Source: Azorinus chamasolen
Lineage: Eukaryota > Mollusca > Bivalvia > Cardiida > Solecurtidae
Length of the DNA: 64,000 nucleotides
Reading direction: 5' to 3'
Assembly: GCA_963576725.1 (NCBI GenBank)
Contig: OY755243.1
Span: 41,773,243 to 41,837,242 of the forward strand
Numbering within the stretch: the stretch's first letter is position 1; every line of letters begins with the position of its first letter. Below the pieces are notes generated by a model. The model was not told the DNA's origin, made no database searches, and worked only from the letters and a program-made list of their open reading frames with translations. Below, piece after piece: positions 1 through 11,134 of this stretch. The translations under genes and the position numbers were made by a program.

Positions 1-279
1 AATGCCGCCAAGACCTTAGCATCGGTATTGCATTAATCATATGGACTTAAAACTAGTGACTACTTTAGAAGTGTGTGTCATTACAGTATATTCGGTGTTT
101 CAAAGACATGCCTGAAACCGTACATTATGTATGTCACTTCCATTTGACCACAGTAGAATGTACAAATGTATAAAATGATCTTAATACATCCAACTCAAAG
201 TCAGACAGAAGAGGACACAAACATACACGGCTTCAGAAGCATACATATAGTGTGCGAACCCACACAAAAATACACATAC

Positions 280-520
280 ACATAAGAGTGAGGTTGGGCG
301 CCCATAAACCGGTTTAACCCCCCAGTGACTTTTGTCACTGACCGTTCCAAGGCGGTACTTCCATCTTCCTCCTATTGTATGTGTGTTTTGTCTTTGTGTG
401 TCTCTTGTTGTTTTTTCTAGTTATGTACATTTGCTATTTCCTTGTGTTACTGTTCGGGCGAGTGTTTGTTCTGTATGTGGTGTTTCCTGCATGACTCATT
501 TTTGTACTTCAATATAATTG
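280..520 (+). repeat. SINE fragment related to the copy at 14.8-15.2 kb
   Basis: Positions about 288-365 (AGGTTGGGCGCCCATAAACC, then GTTCCAAGGCGGTACT) match the reverse complement of the tRNA-headed repeat near 14934-15034. The A-box part is missing or lies upstream, so this is a partial copy. It sits downstream of the last lipid-transfer exon seen, presumably in an intron. Confidence 0.55.
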
Positions 521-688
521 TATACGTTGTTTAAGAGCGTTCTACTAACTAAAAAAAAGCTGTGAACGCAGCATTTACCTTCAAGAAGTCTCGTACTAGC
601 TTGATTTATCAAGGATACTACTTTTAGACGGTTATCTGTGTTATGCTTAGATAAATGTTTCAGAAAGCTACATTTCCAGTACATGTAC

Positions 689-854
689 CTTTATCTCAGC
701 CAGTATTTCAAAGCTGGGTTCTTGTATGAATGCAAGTGTTGTCAACCACATTTCTGCCTCTATGCCGGTGACTTCCTGACTCATTAGTAGCTGTGTCATC
801 ATTTTCAGACTTGCTGGTGTTCCGGTCATGGGGATAGCATCGAGGAAGAATTTC
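689..854 (-). CDS. Lipid transfer protein exon 8 (last exon seen)
   Basis: A 166-base exon after TTATTTAG. It encodes KFFLDAIPMTGTPASLKMMT, GIEAEMWLTTLAF and ILAEIK, a conserved helical-domain segment of the family. It ends in phase 0 before GTACAT. No convincing further exon is visible in 1-680. Confidence 0.86.
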
Positions 855-3800
855 CTAAATAACAATTTAACAATCGTCTTAGTTCTAAGTAAATTGCATA
901 GACGAAATAACCCAGTTTAAATTCTGGCTGCATCAAGTTTGCTTCCTTTAATATATACAAAGATAACAAACGCCATATATATTTAAACCATGTATGAAAT
1001 GTATTGCACCATTTTATCTATATCTGTGAAATTCGATATTAAAAAAGCATTTATGACATTGATCATGTGAACGACGGATGAGAGGGTAATGATTAACTAA
1101 TTAACTATTATCGAGTGTACAAAATGTAAAACGTACACTGAGCAAGGATTAACACCAGCCATTAATTGCTCTTTGCTCTAAACTGTGGCCAAGTCTGATT
1201 GATTTGATCTGGTTTTATCGTTTAATTCAGTTCTTGAATATTTTGTTTTTTGTTTTTGTTTGCTGGACACTGACTGTATAATTATATATGTTATACATGT
1301 TCCGTTCCGTTTGTTTAATCACAAATCGTTTCATGGAAACGTTAGTGTCCGTTTTAGGTTAATCAGGAAATAAACAAAATGTGACTTCAGATCCAAGGCA
1401 TGCTCTTGAGCATAGCTGAAACTTACTATACAGAAATGAGCAAATTGCCTGTAAATGGTTTGGTGGACTTTTATTAAACAATAGTTACCTGAGTCTGTCA
1501 TTGTTGTCGCTGCAAATGGTCTTGCTCTTGATTTGTTGGAATACAGAGGACATATCGGAGGCTCTCATTTTCTTCATAGTATATATAAGCGATGTAAACA
1601 GACGTGGTGTTTCAGGTTTAACGCCATTCTTTGTCGTTGTGCACACCTCAGACAGTTTGTCTTGCAGGTCTTGCAATGTATTGGTCATTTTGTTCGAAGT
1701 TGAATGGTCGAAATGTAGGCTTGCCTTTATTGCACCAGGTACTATGAAAATGAAATATGTTACATTCACAACGTTATAAATGAATGTAATACGATGCCTC
1801 ACATTATAGTCAATTGTTTCTGAATAGCTGACACATTAGATTGATTCCAATAGTAATAGTTTGTCTTCATACACCGATAGGTGAAACTACTTGTAAGTTA
1901 GGTGGTAACATTTAAACGTCATTGGTGGGACTACAAATTTAAGAGTATTAGAATTACAAATTTAGTTCAAATTGTGGCAAAGAATGAATTTCAAAAGTCC
2001 AAATGCTTGTAGATGTATTTACCAGGCTTAGGGTTGATTTTGGACTGTCTGACGAAAGTCAAATGTTGTGTATTGTGTGTGATGGCTCCGCTAGAATCTC
2101 TGGAAAATGGAGCTAAGATATGTTTTTCACTGCATGTAGCACTGACAAGTTTTCCGGACTGCTTCACGAACTCCTGTTGGCAGTTGTGTGAGCTTTTGAC
2201 TAGAGGTAATGACTGGATCTTCTGCAATATGTAAAAGACGGTGCATCAGTTAACGATACCTTACAAATCCACTCCCAATGAGTCAACAACAAACATAGAA
2301 ATTAAAATAAATTTTATAGCCAACTATTTCTTATATGGATACATAGTATTGTGTAGTATATCTAAAAATTATATCAATTAATATTAATGGCATAACAAAT
2401 GTGTACTCTAATTTGTTTATTCTTAAGCTAACAGCAGTTGCACTGAGGCTAAATATGTCAAACCCACCGATTGCGAGTCATATGGTATTCCTTGAAGCGC
2501 TGACTTTGAATCATGTCGGTCAGTGCAGCTCAGCATGTGCTTGGACTTTGTCACTACAACATTGTACCATCCCTTATCAGCTGAGGAGTACTCTGTGTCG
2601 CAGGTGCCAGCAACATCCGACTGTAAGATGAGGTAAGGCAGAATAAAGTCAAAACAATATGCAGTAACTATGTAAAACTGTTCTACCCATACACATAACC
2701 ACTAATATGTAATATGTACGGTCTAATAAAAAGGGTATGCATACCACAACTTGATTTATGTGCCCAATATTACACAGTATATATACATTTGTACATCTCT
2801 ATAAGAGCTCCTATATTAAATTAGTAACTGGACAACGATGATAAAATATACTCTATGTAGAAAGTCTGTCAATAAATTCTTGATATGAGTCAGAATGTAT
2901 GTATTTCATTCTCAATGTTGTTATTATTACCGGTATTTTCTGGTCCTTCGAGATGATCAATTTCAATGATTTCAGTTATGAAAGTTGAATACGGCTTAAG
3001 CCGGTGCCAGTGGGTATGAGTAATATTGCACTTTTTATAACTTCTCATGAATAAGACTCAATAAAACCGAGTCTGCAATTTTCTCTTTTCTACTTTTGCT
3101 TTTGAAGGATCTCCTACTTTAAGAATTAATTTACCTCTTTGATGGTCTGTGCCTTGGAGATGTTATCCATGTTGTTCTGGAGCATAGAGAGGATACCTCG
3201 TTTGATGTTCAAAATATTGATCTCCTGGTCGGCAGCGAGGCAAATCTGCTCAATGTGACCATCTTGGAAGGAGAACCCAAGAGGATCTTTTTCGAGGACA
3301 GCTTTCATTTCAGCTGAAACAACCATCATCTTTGCTGTCTCTGGGTCATGTTCTTTTATGACAACGTCAGTAAGCTACAAAGACATTCAATCATTCTTTT
3401 AAAATTGCTTTGCTCACTGCTATCGTATTAAATCTCATATTCCATTTAAAAGTGCAACGAATAACTTATTGGCAAATATATATATAATAATTAACAATAA
3501 TTAATAGTATCTCTTATTGGTGTATGATTTAAATGTATAAACAATTTAACTATGACAAGATTTAATGGTGTCCATTGTTGTCAGATGCGTTAAGTACAGC
3601 ATTTAAACATCCGACAAACTGAAAGTGTTCATGTCTGTAGTATGAATAAAACAGGTTGGAGATCAAATGAAGTTCCATTTCATAGGCATTAACTTGTTGT
3701 TCTGGTCGAATTAGTTTCATAGAAAGTCATGTACTTACCCTCATAACTGCCTCACATTTCGTAATAAAGTCGATATTGACAGATGCTGACATAGACAGTC

Positions 3801-5113
3801 CGGCGTGATCCTCCGAGGCGCCTTGCACGGCGGTTCGAATCTCGTTTTCGTACTTGAATTCATAAGACGTTCCCGGTTCATAGTTGAATTTGCTGGATAC
3901 TGCAAATGAGTTAAGAAGATCGCATCAACAAATCAAATGAAACGTAATCCTGCCAGTTCGGTCGTCCAGGGGTATTTCAAATCACTTGTTAAAACTGTTC
4001 GTCCATTCCTAACGTTATTATTACATTGTTATGTCTATAGAACCATGTTTCATTTTTGATAGATAAAAACCGAGTCACTAATTTTTAAATTGTTGTTTTT
4101 AAGCGTTAATAATGTTCTTTTTTGTTGAAGCAATTCACCATAAATTTTATCCAAAACATTCGATGCTTAACACATACTGTATGTGCATTTATCTTATGTA
4201 CTTCATATTATAAATGTATATTAACGATTCGAATATACAGATCTAATAATGTCGGTAATTGATAAAAGTATCTACCGTACAAATAATAAAACTTGATGAC
4301 GGCTAGCTGCTAACCTACCTGTGCATTTATCTGCGCATTTGTTTCCAATAGAAATCTCTTGTATGGGACCTGAATTAAAAGGAATACATATCTTTTATTA
4401 AATAAGTATTATCTAACCATTATTCTATACACGCTCTCAGCAGGCACTCAACTCAAAATTAACCTAACCCTTAAGCGTAAAGGGGCTGGTCCTTTAATTA
4501 TGTGAAGTGCTAATAAATATGTTAATGTTTGAATCTTGACGAGACGCCGAGTTAGTGCAAGTTGTTTGTAAATGCTAGTCAAACAGCGAGACACGGGATA
4601 AGAGTTAAACGCTCAGTCAAAATTAGGAATGAATATTTGCAAATTCAAAAACAATGGATATACATATATTATCGGCATGACAACGGTTAGAATTTCACAC
4701 AAATCTCAAACGTTTCATTGGCACATTCTGATAGATTTTAGATCAGATAATGCATTCCAGATATATAAAATCCGTATATTCATTGCAATTTAACTATTTG
4801 CCTGACTAGTATTTCAAAAAGCGTTTGATCCAGATCAGACGCTGAGGCAATCGGCATCACATAAGGGTCAACGCTGTTTGAAACTCAATTGAAAGTATCT
4901 CACCTTATCGAAAGAAAGTAAAAATTGTAATAATTTGAGCAGACGTCATTTTTTTCAACAGGCTACAGGTTAAAACATTTTCAAAGTCAAATCTTGTATA
5001 TGCGTGATAACGAGCAACTAATTAAAACAATGCTAAAATAATGAAAATAAGTATACTTTACCTGCTTGAGTTCCTGCCACAAGGGCAATAATAAACAATA
5101 GTGTCCGCTCCAT
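689..5113 (-). CDS. Large lipid transfer protein (apolipophorin/vitellogenin family), 5' part of gene, 8 exons
   Basis: This is the N-terminal part of a secreted lipid carrier. The family packages lipid into lipoprotein or yolk particles through an N-terminal beta-barrel and alpha-helical lipid-binding module. The eight exons are 5113-5062, 4369-4319, 3899-3739, 3374-3135, 2620-2468, 2221-2023, 1741-1489 and 854-689. All introns are GT-AG, and the phases join into 425 codons without a stop. Residues 1-17 are a signal peptide (MERTLLFIIALVAGTQA). After it come two cysteines (KCADKC) and the vitellogenin_N signature: FNYEPGTSYEFKYE, PLGFSFQDGHIEQIC, LNIKRGILSMLQNNMDN, then Cys-rich strands (GTCDTEY, SATCSEKHILAPFS) and the start of the helical domain (FFLDAIPMTGTPAS, EMWLTTLAF). 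The GAS..HAGL and FSFQDG segments look more apolipophorin/apoB-like than yolk vitellogenin, but the subfamily is uncertain. Family members usually exceed 1500 residues, so most of the gene lies left of the window. Confidence 0.9.
1489..1741 (-). CDS. Lipid transfer protein exon 7
   Basis: A 253-base exon after TTCATAG. It is helix-rich (MTNTLQDLQDKLSEVC, TPRLFTSLIYTMKKM, SDMSSVFQQIKSK), as expected for the start of the helical domain. It ends in phase 2 before GTAACT. Confidence 0.86.
2023..2221 (-). CDS. Lipid transfer protein exon 6
   Basis: A 199-base exon after ATATTGCAG. It encodes KIQSLPLVKSSHNCQQEF, SATCSEKHILAPFS and GAITHNTQHLTFV, matching the Cys-rich end of the family beta-barrel. 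It ends in phase 1 before GTAAAT. Confidence 0.88.
2468..2620 (-). CDS. Lipid transfer protein exon 5
   Basis: A 153-base, phase 0-0 exon. It encodes SDVAGTCDTEYSSADKGW, a TKSKHMLSC strand and IPYDSQS. It ends before GTGGGT; a second possible GT three bases further in would break the frame into exon 6, so the first was chosen. Confidence 0.85.
2930..3115 (+). repeat. Dispersed repeat with GACTCAATAAAACCGAGTC palindrome
   Basis: This lies in the intron between exons 4 and 5 of the lipid transfer gene. It contains CTGGTCCTTCGAGATGATCA, CTCATGAATAAGACTCAATA and an imperfect palindrome near 3057-3076. Related copies occur at 14640-15320 (split by a SINE) and, in opposite orientation, at 16930-17090 and 17220-17370. 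Confidence 0.6.
3135..3374 (-). CDS. Lipid transfer protein exon 4
   Basis: A 240-base, phase 0-0 exon. It carries the most diagnostic family signatures: LEKDPLGFSFQDGHIEQIC and INILNIKRGILSMLQNN. Confidence 0.92.
3739..3899 (-). CDS. Lipid transfer protein exon 3
   Basis: A 161-base exon beginning after TTTGCAG. It encodes the first strands of the N-terminal barrel (FNYEPGTSYEFKYENEIRT, then SMSASVNIDFITKCEAVMR) and ends before GTAAGT in phase 0. Confidence 0.88.
4319..4369 (-). CDS. Lipid transfer protein exon 2
   Basis: A 51-base exon between an AATTCAG acceptor and a GTAGGT donor. It encodes GPIQEISIGNKCADKCT, including a Cys pair just after the signal peptide. It enters and leaves in phase 1. 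Confidence 0.85.
5062..5113 (-). CDS. Lipid transfer protein exon 1 (start codon and signal peptide)
   Basis: The ATG is at 5113-5111. The exon encodes the hydrophobic leader MERTLLFIIALVAGTQA and ends in phase 1 before a GTAAAG donor. This start is preferred because a TATA box lies about 60 bases upstream and the leader is a typical secretory signal. Confidence 0.88.
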
Positions 5114-5171
5114 TTCGGAGCTTGCAGGTTTCTCTCTGTTCTTTATTAAAGGACAGCTAGTGTTGATGGTG

Positions 5172-5179
5172 TATTTATA
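5172..5179 (-). promoter_or_regulatory. TATA box of the lipid transfer protein gene
   Basis: TATAAATA on the minus strand, 59 bases upstream of the start codon. Transcription would start near 5145 and leave a leader of about 30 nucleotides. Confidence 0.65.
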
Positions 5180-5700
5180 CTGACCACTGCTGACGAAAAA
5201 GCCCAAAGTCCAGTCTCACCCTGATTCAGCAACTTATCCGTATCTACCCACTTGTAAGTTGACATACTGAAAAATAAACCACCCCAGCAATTTAGTGTTT
5301 ATTTATTTGTATCGGGTATTTAGGTCGTAATTGCTGGTTGAAAATGTAACTCTAATTTCTTCTATATTGTCCGATTTTGACTTTTGGTAAATGAAATGTG
5401 TAACACACATTCCATGTCATGATATGGGGGTTTCTCCAGGGACCATCTTATATGGGTCTACAATGTTTTCATGTCCCTATTAATTTATAAACTCCCGCGA
5501 TTCCATAAATGGGACCCGGGCACATAGTGTAAAGTGAGACCAGAGGTTCCTAAATCAGTGTGCTGATCAGGGTCTACACTGTTTGCTTTACATTGTCAAA
5601 GTTTAATTACCATCATTAATAGGAACTGTCTCACATTATATAATATAGAAGTTAACCATTTCACCCCTAAATGTACAGAGTGGAACAGCCCATCAATGTT
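5180..5700. other. Intergenic, no gene seen
   Basis: No coding exon signal. The part near 5500-5590 (GGGACCCGGG, then GATCAGGGTCTACACTGTTT) resembles a decayed TTAA-type MITE. Confidence 0.4.
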
Positions 5701-5930
5701 TAACCCATTTGCTCCTACGATCCCATATATGGGACGTAGGCAAACAGTGTAGACTCTGATCAGACGCCGCATAATGCGGCGTCTGATCAGTCTACACTGT
5801 TTGCTGATAGGAAGTTCAATATAAAACAAAACAAAAATGAAAATTTAGACCAGACATCCCTTAGATAAAGATAGACTAATCCAATATATAAGCATGGAAG
5901 AATCCACTGGGAGCAAATGGGTTAAGTATA
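5698..5930. mobile_element. Palindromic MITE, variant core
   Basis: Bounded by AACCCATTTGCTCCTA and its inverse TGGGAGCAAATGGGTTAA. The centre at 5757-5791 is a perfect 17-base inverted repeat starting CTGATCAGACGCCGC with a one-base spacer. The core differs from the commoner CGGCTCC version. Confidence 0.7.
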
Positions 5931-6105
5931 GAGTCCACAGAGTATGAAAGGCTTACACTTGCCAGTGGAGATTGAATTGCAAACAGGGCATACCCTGAAT
6001 ACCTCTTCTGATCTGGGTATATACTGTTTTCAAATGACAGTGCATGTCTGTCCTTGATTGAAAGGGTTATTAAAGGATTAAGTGACATTGTGTATAAATG
6101 GGTTA
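5925..6105. mobile_element. Partial TTAA-type MITE
   Basis: Starts at the shared GGGTTAA of the preceding copy and ends near AAATGGGTTAA at 6105. The internal TGATCTGGGTATATACTG is the degenerate core of the family. Confidence 0.45.
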
Positions 6106-6339
6106 ACGGGGCAGATCTGATTTAAAACTATGCAAACATAGGAGTACATGAGTAAATGGGTAAACAATATTGTTTCAGCAGGTTAACGGTTAAAACGAGA
6201 TATTGATAGGTCTTTGTCTACAGTGTTAGTAGTTATATTTTTTTGCATCCGACAGTGGGGTGAAAGCCGTGCATAAAGCTCCCAGGTAGCCGTCTCATCC
6301 TGATCGGACGGATGCTACGGTAGCCAACTGATCTGGATC

Positions 6340-6540
6340 CATTCTGATTTTTATACGCCCGTTTGAAAAAACGGGACGTATTATGGAATGGTGCTGTCTG
6401 TCTGTCCGTCCGTCCGTCTGTCTGTAACATCTCTAACTCAAATTCGGCTGGGTGGATCGTTCTCAAATTTAACCATAATGTTAACCTTGCTTTAAGCAGC
6501 CACCCGCCTTTCACTATAGAGTAAATATTCATTCAATGAT
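6340..6540 (+). mobile_element. 5' end of a hairpin-microsatellite element (truncated)
   Basis: A hairpin ATACGCCCGTTT...AACGGGACGTAT at about 6343-6371 is followed by a CTGTCTGTCCGTCCG run (about 6390-6425) and part of a core unit. This is the same architecture as the intronic elements near 44 and 48 kb, but no tandem cores follow. Confidence 0.6.
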
Positions 6541-7410
6541 TCTTAGAATTGTTGGTCTTTATTTAAAGTTTTATTTCTTTTAAATATTATTTCCCGTATT
6601 GATTTTATAAGTCTTTAGATTAATAAATATTCAATAGACTAAGTATTTTTAGAAGCTTTAAGAATACCAGCCCAGAATCCTAACTGTATGCGAAGCTGAT
6701 CACAGATCCACCATTTTAAGCGAAATAGCTAAAGAAAATAGTTGTTTTGAAGTGTCTTGGGTTGTGACAGTCCCATATTGGTTATATACGAAATTTACTC
6801 ATTATTGTTAGATTGAATGTGACTTCACAAGATCAATACATATTATAACTTATTATGACATGACAAGATCAATATTATACATATTATAATTTAAATTGAC
6901 TTGACAAGATCAATACACATGTATATTATAACTTAAGCATTACTTAAAGTTGGATAATACGTTTCGAAATTATTTAATATGGAAGTTATAGAAAAGTGAA
7001 AATAAATGTACACACAGCCAAGCTGCAAATTATTTGAAGCTTTGTGATGCAGTGCGTGTATATTGTAAAACATTCAGTTGATTTTCACTCTACTTCGTAA
7101 CCCCAGAATATGTTTAAACATTCCTGCAGATAATAATTATGGTATCTGTATATATCTACATGTATACAAATACAATTATTGGCTATATATATATATATTT
7201 GAAAATTTTGAATTGTTGTGAAATGCTCACTTTATGTTATCAACAATAAAAGTGTAGGTCATTCAAACTGTGATGAAATTAGATGAAACGTTGTCATTTT
7301 AATTATTCATCTCAGATATAAATCGCGACATGAGATAGGATCAATCGGCCACTTGAAAACAGTATAGATCAAGATATGAAAAGCGTCTGGTCCTCGATGT
7401 GTAATATCTA
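6540..7410. other. AT-rich intergenic stretch
   Basis: A degenerate triplication of a GACAAGATCAATA segment (about 6826-6920) and a short (TA)n at about 7184-7198. No gene or intact element seen. Confidence 0.4.
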
Positions 7411-7412
7411 AC

Positions 7413-7660
7413 CATTCTCCTGTTCTGTATTTAGGCCAAATTTCAATACCTACCGAATATTCATTAACAAAATAGTTATAAAGATATATGGAAGGTGGAA
7501 CATTGTAGACAGTTTAGAAAGCAAAAACCCCAAATCTATCAAATTCTGTTAGCAAAGAGAGCAGACCCTGATCGGACGGCTCCTCTAGGAGCCGTCTGAT
7601 CTGGGTCTACTCTGTTTGCAATGCGTGAAAACACGTCTATATGAGGTAAAGGGTTAAGTC
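7413..7660. mobile_element. TTAA-type palindromic MITE (family A), left end decayed
   Basis: Reads CCTGTTCTGTATTTAGG, a perfect GGCTCCTCTAGGAGCC core near 7577, CTCTGTTTGC, then AAAGGGTTAA. The left TTAACCC is degraded. Confidence 0.75.
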
Positions 7661-7682
7661 ACCCATTCGGCGATAGTATGTA

Positions 7683-8200
7683 CGGTAGAACCTGTATTAA
7701 GCGATTTTGAATTGGTTGAATGCAGACATTTTAAAAAGCAGGTGGTTGCAGGTGGCGATGGTCTAGTGGTAACGCGCTTGACTATCAGTCCGGAGGTCCG
7801 GGGTTCAAATCCCGGTCCCTCCCGGAAATTTCAGAGACGCTTTTCCGTGTCTCCCACCCGCACATCCTCTCCACCCAGGGAGTTAAATTGGGTACCTGTG
7901 AGGGTCACTCGCCGCTACTGCGGCTGCATGATTGCGCCATATGTTAGCAGTGCTCAATAGTGTAGGCCAATGACTCAATGACCAGGGGAGTAAATGTACA
8001 GTCGGCTGAGCGGTCATTCGGACTGAAAGTAGACTGTAACTAGGTACTTTACTCTTTTTTTTAAATACAGGGCGAACTAATGCTGAAGCTCCGATAGGAG
8101 CTTTCTGCAATACATTTGACATGCATTGAGCTACCACCTGCCCTACAGACCCATGAATAGACCTTTTTGATGGTCGTTTAATACTGGTTCTACTGTAGGT
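7683..8200. mobile_element. CAGTAGAACC-type MITE interrupted by a SINE
   Basis: Left end GGTAGAACCTGTATTAAGC, right end GGTTCTACTGTA. The inner halves GCAGGTGGTTGCA and GAGCTACCACCTGCC would pair if the SINE at about 7745-7985 were removed. Confidence 0.55.
7745..7985 (+). mobile_element. tRNA-derived SINE
   Basis: A tRNA-like head at about 7753-7824 contains an A box (TGGTCTAGTGG, 7759-7769) and a B box (GGTTCAAATCC, 7802-7812), the internal polymerase III promoter. The body (CTCTCCACCCAGGGAGTTAA, then GGTACCTGTGAGGG) is shared with the SINEs near 9.3 and 16.3 kb. The head is continuous with the SINE body, so it is not a free tRNA gene. Confidence 0.75.
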
Positions 8201-8369
8201 CTACTTCACATTACTCATTTACCTGATACAGATGCACTTTGAAACCTTTGAAGTAGAGTAGATCAATATCAGACAGCTCTTGTAGATCTGATCTGGGCCA
8301 TTATGTTTGCCCATGGAACAATGGAAGTCTGAGTCTGCTGTTTCTGTTATGTGCAAACAATCTTGTGTT

Positions 8370-9180
8370 AATATACCAGTACAAATATCAGTGTTTTCTC
8401 TGTTTGATACCCGGCTGGATCGATAGATTAGTCGATTATAGGATGGTTTTGTTTCGATGGTAGTTGCAAGCATCTTTTTAAAGCTAATTCGGATAATATG
8501 GACGCCTAATAGGCTTATCAGCCATCTATGAAATTGCACCAAAACTACCTTTTCAGAACTTATATATTCGAAATTTGACAGGAATGATAACAATGAGGAC
8601 GAATTTGTCATAGTCTGCTAGATCAGACACCTTTTCAAGAATTGCAAAATGTTTATTGCGAAACTGGTTGGGATGTAAAAAGTGACAAAATTTGTATTGC
8701 AATTATTTGACAACCAGTTTCGCAATAAAACCCAGAATTGCAATAAATTTTTCTACACTTGAGAAATGAGTTATTCGTGCTTTGGCGGCATTTGTAAACA
8801 AGTGCGAACATCTTAAATCGACACATCTAAATGCCAGCAAAGCCTAAACGGGCTTATCAGCGCATTATGAAACAAACCTTATATCGTCTGTTTCTGTTTG
8901 AACATTGGGGATTGACAGTGTAGTCCCAACCACTTTTGCAATAAATCTATTGCGAAACTAGTTGGGATGTAAAAAGTGTCTAAATTCATATTGCAATTAC
9001 TTGACAACCAGTTTTGCAATAAAAACCAGAATTGCAATAAACTTTTCTGGATGAAAGAAAGAAGTGAGTGTTGCATTTCGGGTACTTGCTAATACATGTA
9101 GTTGCAAACATCTTAATAGGATACACCCGGGTGAAAACAAAACCCAAAATGGGCTTATAAGTAAATTTGGAAACCAACCA
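8370..9180 (-). repeat. Single inverted unit of the 15.3-20.2 kb higher-order repeat
   Basis: The reverse complement of this stretch carries the same ordered landmarks as the array: the panel with CTGATAAGCC and GATGTTTGCAACTA, AGGTGTCTGATCTAGCAGAC, the panel with AACTGCCGCCAAAGCACGAA, and AAAAGTTTATTGCAATTCTG with AACCAGTTTCGCAATAAA. It is one full unit of about 800 bases in opposite orientation, 6 kb away. Confidence 0.7.
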
Positions 9181-9480
9181 TATACACGTAAAGGTAAAGA
9201 TAATGTTTATAGTCTGGAACTATATACATGTACATATTCTCCCGACTTCACAATATACCCCCTGATCACTGGGTTATAAGTCGGCGATTAACATTCGGCG
9301 CCCAAGGCAGCCATGGCACATTGGCTTCTTTCCCTCACATGCACCCATTTATATACCTGGGTGGAGAGGAGCAAACGTGGGATGCTTTTATTTGCTCAGA
9401 AAAACTCTGACAGATTCGAACCGGGGACTCTCCGATTCCAAGTCTAACGTCCTACCACCGGACCAACACTCCAACAAATG
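9180..9480 (-). mobile_element. tRNA-derived SINE, minus strand
   Basis: On the minus strand an A box (TGGTCCGGTGG, 9465-9455) and a B box (GGTTCGAATC, 9422-9413) head a body with CTCCACCCAGGTATATAAAT and GGGCGCCGAATG. A headless copy with the same junction to the flanking repeat lies near 16285-16500 in the opposite orientation. Confidence 0.72.
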
Positions 9481-9559
9481 TATATCAATGTTTTCTATAT
9501 TTTAACATTGGCTAAATAGACTTATCAGTAAAACACGAGTTTGTCCAAATAGCATCCAT

Positions 9560-10330
9560 TTTTAGCTCAGCAGAGCACAAAGTGCTCAGGGTGAGCTTTT
9601 GTGATCGCCTGATATCCATTCTCCGTCAACGTGCGTCGTGCGGTGTCCGTCGTGCGTCGTCAGTCGTCAACAATTTGAACATTTAAAAATATTCTCCTCT
9701 GAATCTACAGGGTTGTCAGCTTTCATCTTTGGAACATATCATCATCCTTAGGTCCTCTACAAAGGGTATATAAATTATGTCCCTGGGGTAAAAATTGGCC
9801 CGCCCCAGGGATGCCTTGTTTTCTATAGAAACATATAGTGAAAACTTTGACAATCTTCTCCTCTGAAACTGGCAGTTTCTCAGCTTTAATATTTGGCACA
9901 TAGCACTATATTCAGGTCCTCTACAAAAGTTAAATGAATTATGCCCCATGGGGTCAAAGTTGGTCCCGCCCCAGGAATGGTCAGTTTTCAATAGAACCAT
10001 ATAGTGAAAACCTTGAAAATCAATCTTCTCTCCTGAATTTAGAATGTTCTCAGCTTTCATATTTGGCACATAGCATCATGTTCAGGTCCTCTACAAAGGT
10101 CATATAAATTATGCCCCAGGTGTCAAAATTGGCTCCGCCCCAGGGGTACATTGTTTTCTATAGAAACATACAGTGATAACTGCATCTCTGAAACTTAAAC
10201 TTGAAAGTTCTTAGCTTTCATATTTGGCACACAGCATCAACTTTAGGAATTCTACAAGAGTTATAGAAATTATGCCCCTAAGGTTAAACCTGGTCTAACC
10301 CCAGGGGTGACCAGTTTTCTATAGTAGCCG
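9560..10330 (+). mobile_element. Tandem-core element with 5' hairpin (Pearl/HINE-like), left part
   Basis: Begins TTAGCTCAGCAGAGCACAAAGTG with an imperfect hairpin (about 9562-9597), then GTGCGTCGTGCGGTGTCCGT low-complexity sequence. Core units of about 150 bases follow (CTTTCATATTTGGCACATAG, TCAGGTCCTCTACAAA, CCCCGCCCCAGG). The same core type forms the intronic element at 40.2-42.0 kb. It is interrupted twice (about 10325-10495 and 10617-14315). Confidence 0.7.
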
Positions 10331-10499
10331 GCTGCTCCAATCCTTTGCTGGTCAGTGAGAGTGTAGTGGTCTATGTCAAATCAGTTTGATTGCTTGACAG
10401 TGTAGCTAATTTTAGCATATATGTATTGGTGGAATGAATCAGATTACTCATTCGGACTCAGTTAGCCAAGATGTAGTAGGTTTTGGAGTTTTTGCCTTA

Positions 10500-10617
10500 T
10501 TTTATATAGAAACGTATTGTGAAAACTTTGAATATCTTCTCTGAAACTGGAAGGTTATCAGCTTTCATATATGGTACATAGCATCATCTTGACATCCTCT
10601 ACAAAAGTTATAATATG
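10500..10617 (+). mobile_element. Tandem-core element, middle fragment
   Basis: Resumes the core sequence (GAAACTGGAAGGTTATCAGC, ATCCTCTACAAAAGTTAT) after a 170-base foreign piece. It breaks off again at 10617, where the roughly 3.7-kb insertion starts. Confidence 0.6.
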
Positions 10618-10639
10618 AAATAGGCACAACCTATAAGCG

Positions 10640-11130
10640 AGCACAGCTGCCAAATAGTCCAAACATTTAGACGTATCTACATGCCCCTTATTTTATAATT
10701 ATTTATCGCGCATGTAACGACCTGACGTACTAGCAAATGTAAAAAATGTGAAATAGCAACGCCAGGTCTTATTTATAGGACTAAGCTGCCAAACGCATTC
10801 AACTAAATAAAGTGAAAGCATAACACCAACTATATGGTGAATTTGATGATGTATACACCAGATACTGATGAAATTAGTAACAGCAATTATAACTCTCTAA
10901 AAGTAACAGAACAATAAACGAATACAGTACACCTTGATAAAAGTTGAAAGCACTACTTCAAATAACAAACTTAAACCATCAATCCCTTACTTTTCTTTAA
11001 TACATATCCAAGTTGTAAAGTGGTTGATAGATCTACTTTTGGTCAAAGACTGTGACATCTTATTGGCTGATGTTGTGTGTTTCAGACTTATATAAGTGAC
11101 TGTCCTGCTGCAATTTATTTAATGTTTGTT
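10640..11130. other. Unassigned sequence
   Basis: Low-complexity AT-rich DNA without a coding signal or a repeat seen elsewhere in the window. Confidence 0.35.
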
Positions 11131-11134
11131 TAAT

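Noticed and set aside
496..652. Ninth exon of the lipid transfer gene (VVSLINQASTRLLEGK)
   Set aside because: The required intron from 688 would be only about 35-40 bases and no convincing acceptor exists.
7753..7824. tRNA gene
   Set aside because: Has good A and B boxes but runs directly into a SINE body shared with other copies, so it is scored as a SINE head.
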